From positions 25,841,487-25,905,486 of the forward strand of contig OZ035960.1 of assembly GCA_964034945.1 (NCBI GenBank): a stretch of DNA of 64,000 nucleotides, given 5' to 3'. Source of the stretch: Chrysopilus asiliformis (lineage: Eukaryota; Arthropoda; Insecta; Diptera; Rhagionidae). Shown in pieces: positions 59,911-64,000 of this stretch. The notes under the pieces are model-generated. The model was given only the letters and a program-made list of their open reading frames with translations. It was not told where the DNA came from and did not search any database. The position numbers and the translations under genes were made by a program. Position 1 is the first letter of the stretch. Each line of letters opens with the position of its first letter.

Positions 59911-60030
59911 GCCAATTTACGCGAACTATTCTGAAAAAACTAAGTTGTAGTTAGCCAACTTAAATCCAAGAAATTCTTCGACTTAAATAATTTAAGTTGA
60001 GAAGAAGTTGCTTTTTTGATACACTCGTGG
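59911..60030 (-). mobile_element. Second copy of the 125-bp TIR element, diverged
   Basis: On the minus strand 'cttaaattatttaagtcgaa', 'gaatttcttggatttaagt', 'ggctaactacaacttag' and 'ttttttcagaatagttcgcg' follow the order of 59610-59734. It lies about 175 bp away in opposite orientation, outside family B. Outer ends uncertain. Confidence 0.6.
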
Positions 60031-61489
60031 TTGTTAGTGATGTGATTTTTTTCTTATGAGAATGTAATCAAGTCGACGGATTTTTTTTACTCGTGTGTTA
60101 TTCCTGTGTTTTTTTTCGCTCTGAATTCCGTTTCCTTTCTATTTTTTTTACAACCAACGGCCTCCAAATTTCCTTCCGGGAATCTTTTGTCCCGGTTAAT
60201 GCAAATGGTTTCGGGGGATTACCTTTAATGTCACTCTCAAGTACAAAGGATATCTTTCCAGGATGTCATTCCGAGTTTAAAATAAAAGGAATAGAGGATA
60301 AATAAAACGGAAACGGAACGAACATTGAGAGAAACGGAATTTTTTTCCGTATTTCTATTGGCAATATTTCCACGATTGAGTTTGTTGGAATTTTCTTAGA
60401 TTTATTTTCTCGTGGCTGGTATGTTACCAAACGAAAGTATAACGACAAACAAACATTTTTAGGGATAGAGAAATTTGCGGGCTCTAAAGTTACTCGAGAA
60501 TAAAACATTCCGCGCTAATATCCTTTGATTTTTATATGAAATCACATTCTTTTTATGAAATCACATTCGCAGAAAACTCTGTAAGGAAAATTTGGAGTAT
60601 TATGCATAAATTTAGGTAGGAGCTTTATAAAAAGGATCTTGTTTTCCGTTTTCATTTATTTTGTAATTTCGAATACAACAATGCGTTATTTATTTAAAAA
60701 AAGCGAAGGTTTTGCTTATCGGGTAACATCAAAAATTTTAAAACTTTGCATGCAGACATTACTATGCGTTGAATTAAAACATATATTAAAAAAAATCCTT
60801 TCCTCGGGCGACATTTCGTAAGCATGCAGTGCAAATGCAAAAGAAAATCCCAATGTTAATTAAATGGGGATATCAATTTGCATTCGCACTGCACGCTTGC
60901 GGAATGCCACCCTTCGTACTAAAAAGCATAAAAATTATGGAGCTCTGTACAAAGAAACTCTTAGGTGGAAAAAAGCAATTAAGTTAATTGGAAAAAATTC
61001 AATTCTGTGTTTACTTTGCCAAAAAATACAGTCCTTACGTAAAACGTCTAGCATATATCAAATTGTATTATATAAATATAGGTTCAAGTTTAATTTAGAA
61101 ATCGGCTCATTTTAATTTAAAATATGCCTTTTTTGATTGTGACTTATGGTGAAATGAAAACGTTTTCTTAATCGATATATCCAGCATGAGTGACCAATTA
61201 GAGAAATTACTAACAGCATAGTGCAATTCAAGTTATGACCACGAATGTACCCACGGAGAAAGAGTTTTTTTTAATATAAAATCGATAATGTATCTTCGTT
61301 TCAAAAAAAGTAAAACTTTTACGAAAAATGTAAAAATATGACGCTTTTTTTAAGAATTGACAAGAAGAACGTATCCACCGGACTCCTATTATGACACGAA
61401 CCAAATAACTTAAGTAAATTTCCATCAAACAACTTATAAACTCGCTCAACTAACTTTTAAGCCTTATTGACACTTTATATTGGAATTAT
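60031..61489. other. Unassigned sequence
   Basis: No gene recognised. 60811-60905 has 'agcatgcagtgcaaatgc' and, inverted downstream, 'tttgcattcgcactgcacgc', a loose inverted repeat. Confidence 0.4.
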
Positions 61490-62324
61490 TTATTTTCTTA
61501 TACGAAGTATGATCACGTATTGTATTCATGAAACATTTCAACCTTTAGTTTATTGCCTAAAAAACTTTTCCCGAGTCGATTGAAGCGTTGTTACAAACAT
61601 ATCTTTCTGTCTGTTAGTCTGTGTACAAGGTTTCTTAAACCCTACTGGAACAAGAGCCATGAAATTTTATAGGGATGCTTCGTCCTCGAATGGGACGATC
61701 CTGTCCGTTAACCGAAATTAACTAAAATGGCGGCTTTTTAAAAATCCCAATTTCATTGTTCGCGATATCTACCGAAACTGCACGATTTTCAGTGATCTTA
61801 TTTATGTCAAAACCTGAAGACAGTAAAATTTCCAATACTTTTGTTTCTTAATGGATTTCGATATCTCAAACCTAGGTACATCGTTATTTCAAAAAAATCA
61901 GGTTTTTGCGATTATCTCGAAAAATAACGGTTTATTTCTGGGTGTATTTGGAATGAATTGAAGCATTTACCTCAATTTTATCTTTTACTGCTATCCGCTA
62001 TCTTTTTCCGTTATTGAAATATTTTCAAAAAAATGTAAAGAAATAAATTTTTACGAATTGCTGCAAACTAACGGTTTTTCGAAAAAAAATAATTAAAGGA
62101 AGAATCGAAGATACAAAAATTCTTTACGTTTTTGTACATCGATATCTTTAACCATTATCGAGATATTTCAGATTTTGACAAATAAAAATTCATATTTTTA
62201 ACACGTTCGTGACATTTGCTTTTTCAACTTTTTCTACATTTGGACATCGTGTACCACGGGTGGTACACTAGCGATTTGTTTTCTGGCGGTTGTGCGCCAT
62301 CGGTGGTACACTGTGCGTATTTTT

Positions 62325-63521
62325 AAAAGCTTTTATTTAGCTCGCTATCTTGTTTGTCTGTTTGTCTGTTTGTCAGATCAAATCTTGCAACCCAATTTTG
62401 ACCCACTTCCACTTGTCCGATTGACTTGAAATTTTGCACACTTATATAAGTCCGATGACAATACAATATTTTCACTACTTCGTCCTTATAAGGATAACGG
62501 AAGGTCCTGTAAGGATAACGTGATTATCCTTTTCTCCAAATTTTCCGGAAAAAAATCTATCCTGGGGGTTTTTGGCGTCGCTGAATCCGAATCTGTCATT
62601 AAAAAGTCAGTAAGGATAACGGAAGGTCCTGTAAGGATAACGTGATTATCCTTTTCTCCAAATTTTCCGGAAAAAAAATCTATCCTGGGGGTTTTTGGGG
62701 TCGCTGAATCCGAATCTGTCATTAAAAAGTCTGTAAGTATAACGGAAGGTCCTGTAAGGATAACGTGATTATCCTTTTCTCCAAATTTTCCGGAAAAAAA
62801 TCTATTCTGGGGGTTTTTGGGGTCGCTGAATCCGAATCTGTCATTAAAAAGTCTGTAAGGATAACGGAAGGTCCTGTAAGGATAACGTGATTATCCTTTT
62901 CTCCAAATTTTCCGGAAAAAAAATCTATCCTGGGGGTTTTTGGGGTCGCTGAATCCGAATCTGTCATTAAAAAGTCAGTAAGGATAACGGAAGGTCCTGT
63001 AAGGATAACGTGATTATCCTTTTCTCCAAATTTTCCGGAAAAAAATCTATCCTGGGGGTTTTTGGGGTCGCTGAATCCGAATCTGTCATTAAAAAGTCTG
63101 TAAGGATAACGGAAGGTCCTGTAAGGATAACGTGATTATCCTTTTCTCCAAATTTTCCGGAAAAAAAATCTATTCTGGGGTTTTTGGGATCGCTGAATCC
63201 GAATCTGTCATTAAAAAGTCTGTAAGGATAACGGAATGTCCTGTAAGGATAACGTGATTATCCTTTTTCTCAATTGTTCCGGGAAAAAATATATTCTGCG
63301 GGTTTTGGGGTTCGCTGAATACGATTCTCAAGTTAAAAAGCCTGTAAGGACATCTCAAATGTAAAGCTATATATTCGAAGACTAAAAAGAACAAAATAAA
63401 AAAAAATAAAAAAATTTTTTTTAAAAAAAGCTTTTATTAAAAAAAATGCACTAAAAAGAAAAAAATAATTTTCTGGACGCTGTGTATCACAAATATAAAA
63501 GCTTTTAAAAAGCGAGATAAA
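62325..63521 (+). mobile_element. Family C Helitron-like repeat, copy C4
   Basis: 5' 'aaaagcttttatttagctcg', 'gtttgtctgtttgtctgttt', 'acccacttccacttgtccga' and 'gacaatacaatattttcact'; body of seven tandem units; 3' block with 'gcactaaaaagaaaaaa', 'tggacgctgtgtatcac' and AAAAGCTTTT-AAAAAGCGAG, which inversely echoes the 5' AAAAGCTTTT-ATTTAGCTCG. Non-coding; open frames on the minus strand repeat with the array. Confidence 0.75.
62489..63343 (+). repeat. Seven-unit tandem array, period about 122 bp
   Basis: Units start near 62489, 62611, 62734, 62856, 62979, 63101 and 63223. Each has TAAGGATAACGGAAGGTCCT, ACGTGATTATCCTTTTCTCC, a run of 7 or 8 A, GGGGGTTTTTGGGGTCGCTG and CCGAATCTGTCATTAAAAAG. 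Units 1-6 are nearly identical; the seventh is more diverged. Small variants (7 or 8 A, CAG or CTG at the end, ATCC or ATTC in the middle) are shuffled among units. Confidence 0.95.
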
Positions 63522-63665
63522 GCATAAAACAATAAAATAAACATTTATCTCGCTTTTTAAAAGCTTTTATATTTGTGATACACAGCGTCCAGAAAATTAT
63601 TTTTTTCTTTTTAGTGCATTTTTTTTAATAAAAGCTTTTTTTAAAAAATTTTTTTTTATTTTTTT
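63400..63665. repeat. Large palindrome, about 122-bp arms and 22-nt loop
   Basis: 63400-63521 and 63544-63665 are reverse complements with only a small difference in A/T run length. The arms are the 3' block of family C in head-to-head orientation (CTGGACGCTGTGTATCAC on one side, its inverse on the other). The loop is 63522-63543. Such near-identity in A+T-rich repeat DNA indicates a recent origin. Confidence 0.93.
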
Positions 63666-63860
63666 TTATATTACTTCCACAAAAAAAACTACTACACTAT
63701 TTACTTGCGCGGTTTTAAGAAACTGTACATGTGGTACACGATGTCACGATCGTGTTAAATAAACTAATATTTTTTTTCTCGAGTTATGAATTGTGCACAA
63801 ACGTGGATTTTTTTATAAAAAAGGCATGTGCCGTTCACATCAGATATTTTTTTTTCGTGT

Positions 63861-64000
63861 CATCATCTGCTAAATATTCCAAAACTATTTTCATTGTACT
63901 TTTAGATTATTGCTATACATTTTGTGTTGTTATTATATTTGTTTCGATTCCCAAACCCAAGTAACAAATTGTAACTTTCTTGGGTGGAATTTGATAATGC
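63861..64000. other. Unassigned sequence to the window edge
   Basis: Nothing recognisable in the last 140 bp. Confidence 0.5.

Larger units (their letters stand above)
62202..63754. mobile_element. TTAA-flanked TIR element enclosing a Helitron-like repeat
   Basis: TTAA at 62198-62201 and 63755-63758 bound a segment starting CACGTTCGTGACAT and, inverted at the right, CACGATCGTGACAT (one mismatch in 14); both sides then carry CGTGTACCAC close by. Near the left end GTGTACCAC-GG-GTGGTACAC is a perfect hairpin. TTAA suggests piggyBac, though CAC rather than CCC starts the termini. Almost all of its length is a family C element (62325-63665), so the TIR element itself may be a ~200-bp MITE that received C, or C may have been picked up before insertion. 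Confidence 0.75.
61490..63860 (+). mobile_element. Family E repeat, copy E2 (carries a 1.55-kb TTAA element)
   Basis: Longest family E copy: 5' 'tattttcttatacgaagtat', 'gtattgtattcatgaaacat', 'aaaacttttcccgagtcgat', 'gtctgttagtctgtgtacaa', 'gcgattatctcgaaaaataa' and 'catcgatatctttaaccatt'. It is interrupted at 62198 and resumes at 63755 with 'ttaaataaactaatattttt' and 'acaaacgtggattttt'. E3 at 21103 shows the uninterrupted order. Non-coding. Confidence 0.75.

Noticed and set aside
62489..63343. Could the regular array be a CRISPR locus?
   Set aside because: The whole ~122-bp unit is repeated with no unique spacers, the context is a eukaryotic transposon nest, and there are no cas genes.
62486..63394. 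Repeated minus-strand frames with a recurring peptide
   Set aside because: They follow the 122-bp tandem array and break at its unit boundaries; no start, no domain, no conservation beyond the DNA repeat.

Overview
The window looks like euchromatic intergenic or intronic DNA of an insect, most likely a fly. It is A+T-rich (roughly two thirds by eye), has no operon-like layout, and most of what can be identified is transposon sequence. The fly assignment rests on its most conspicuous family: Helitron-type elements built like Drosophila DINE-1/INE-1 and the dipteran 'mini-me' repeats, with a 5' terminal stem-loop, an internal GTCY (GACA/GACG) microsatellite, a subterminal inverted repeat and a 3' hairpin. 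That is inference from family knowledge; no host gene is present to place the species. I found no complete protein-coding gene and no convincing tRNA or rRNA.

Layout. 1-11.6 kb is mostly unassigned A+T-rich sequence with small non-autonomous DNA transposons (4604-4809, 5333-5516, 8445-8706) and one unrecognised open stretch broken by a stop codon (7870-8412). 11.6-20.1 kb holds several copies of a second DINE-like family (family B), two of them carrying other elements inside, plus small TIR elements and one hAT-type element with a perfect 8-bp target duplication (15418-15835). 21-26 kb has a third DINE-like family (E), a TIR element, a family A copy and a complete-looking canonical Helitron (25453-26174). 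28.5-32.2 kb has family C remnants, a family A copy and an internally deleted mariner-type element. 35-41.7 kb has a GC-rich TIR element, a degraded coding-like strip of unknown identity on the minus strand (38307-39349), a second copy of the same deleted mariner derivative carrying a family A element, and the 5' fragment of a different mariner. 42.3-45.0 kb is a 2.7-kb inverted structure made of two ~0.9-kb copies of one TIR element. 50.1-51.9 kb has a TIR element ending in a 29-bp perfect palindrome, next to the 3' part of a Penelope-like retroelement with a frameshifted RT-C-terminal/GIY-YIG endonuclease reading frame. 57.5-60 kb and 61.5-63.9 kb are nested clusters. The last contains a TTAA-flanked element that encloses a seven-unit ~122-bp tandem array and a palindrome with ~122-bp arms.

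How the parts relate. The window is best read as a stratigraphy. Repeated families within the same 64 kb give several internal empty-site comparisons (HINE-A into deleted mariner, pogo-like MITE into family E, TTAA element into family E, CCTTA element into family B, HINE-A into family B), which fix element ends and relative ages without outside data. The autonomous sources (RepHel for Helitrons, full transposases, full Penelope RT) are absent here. Names A-E and H are working labels for this window only.
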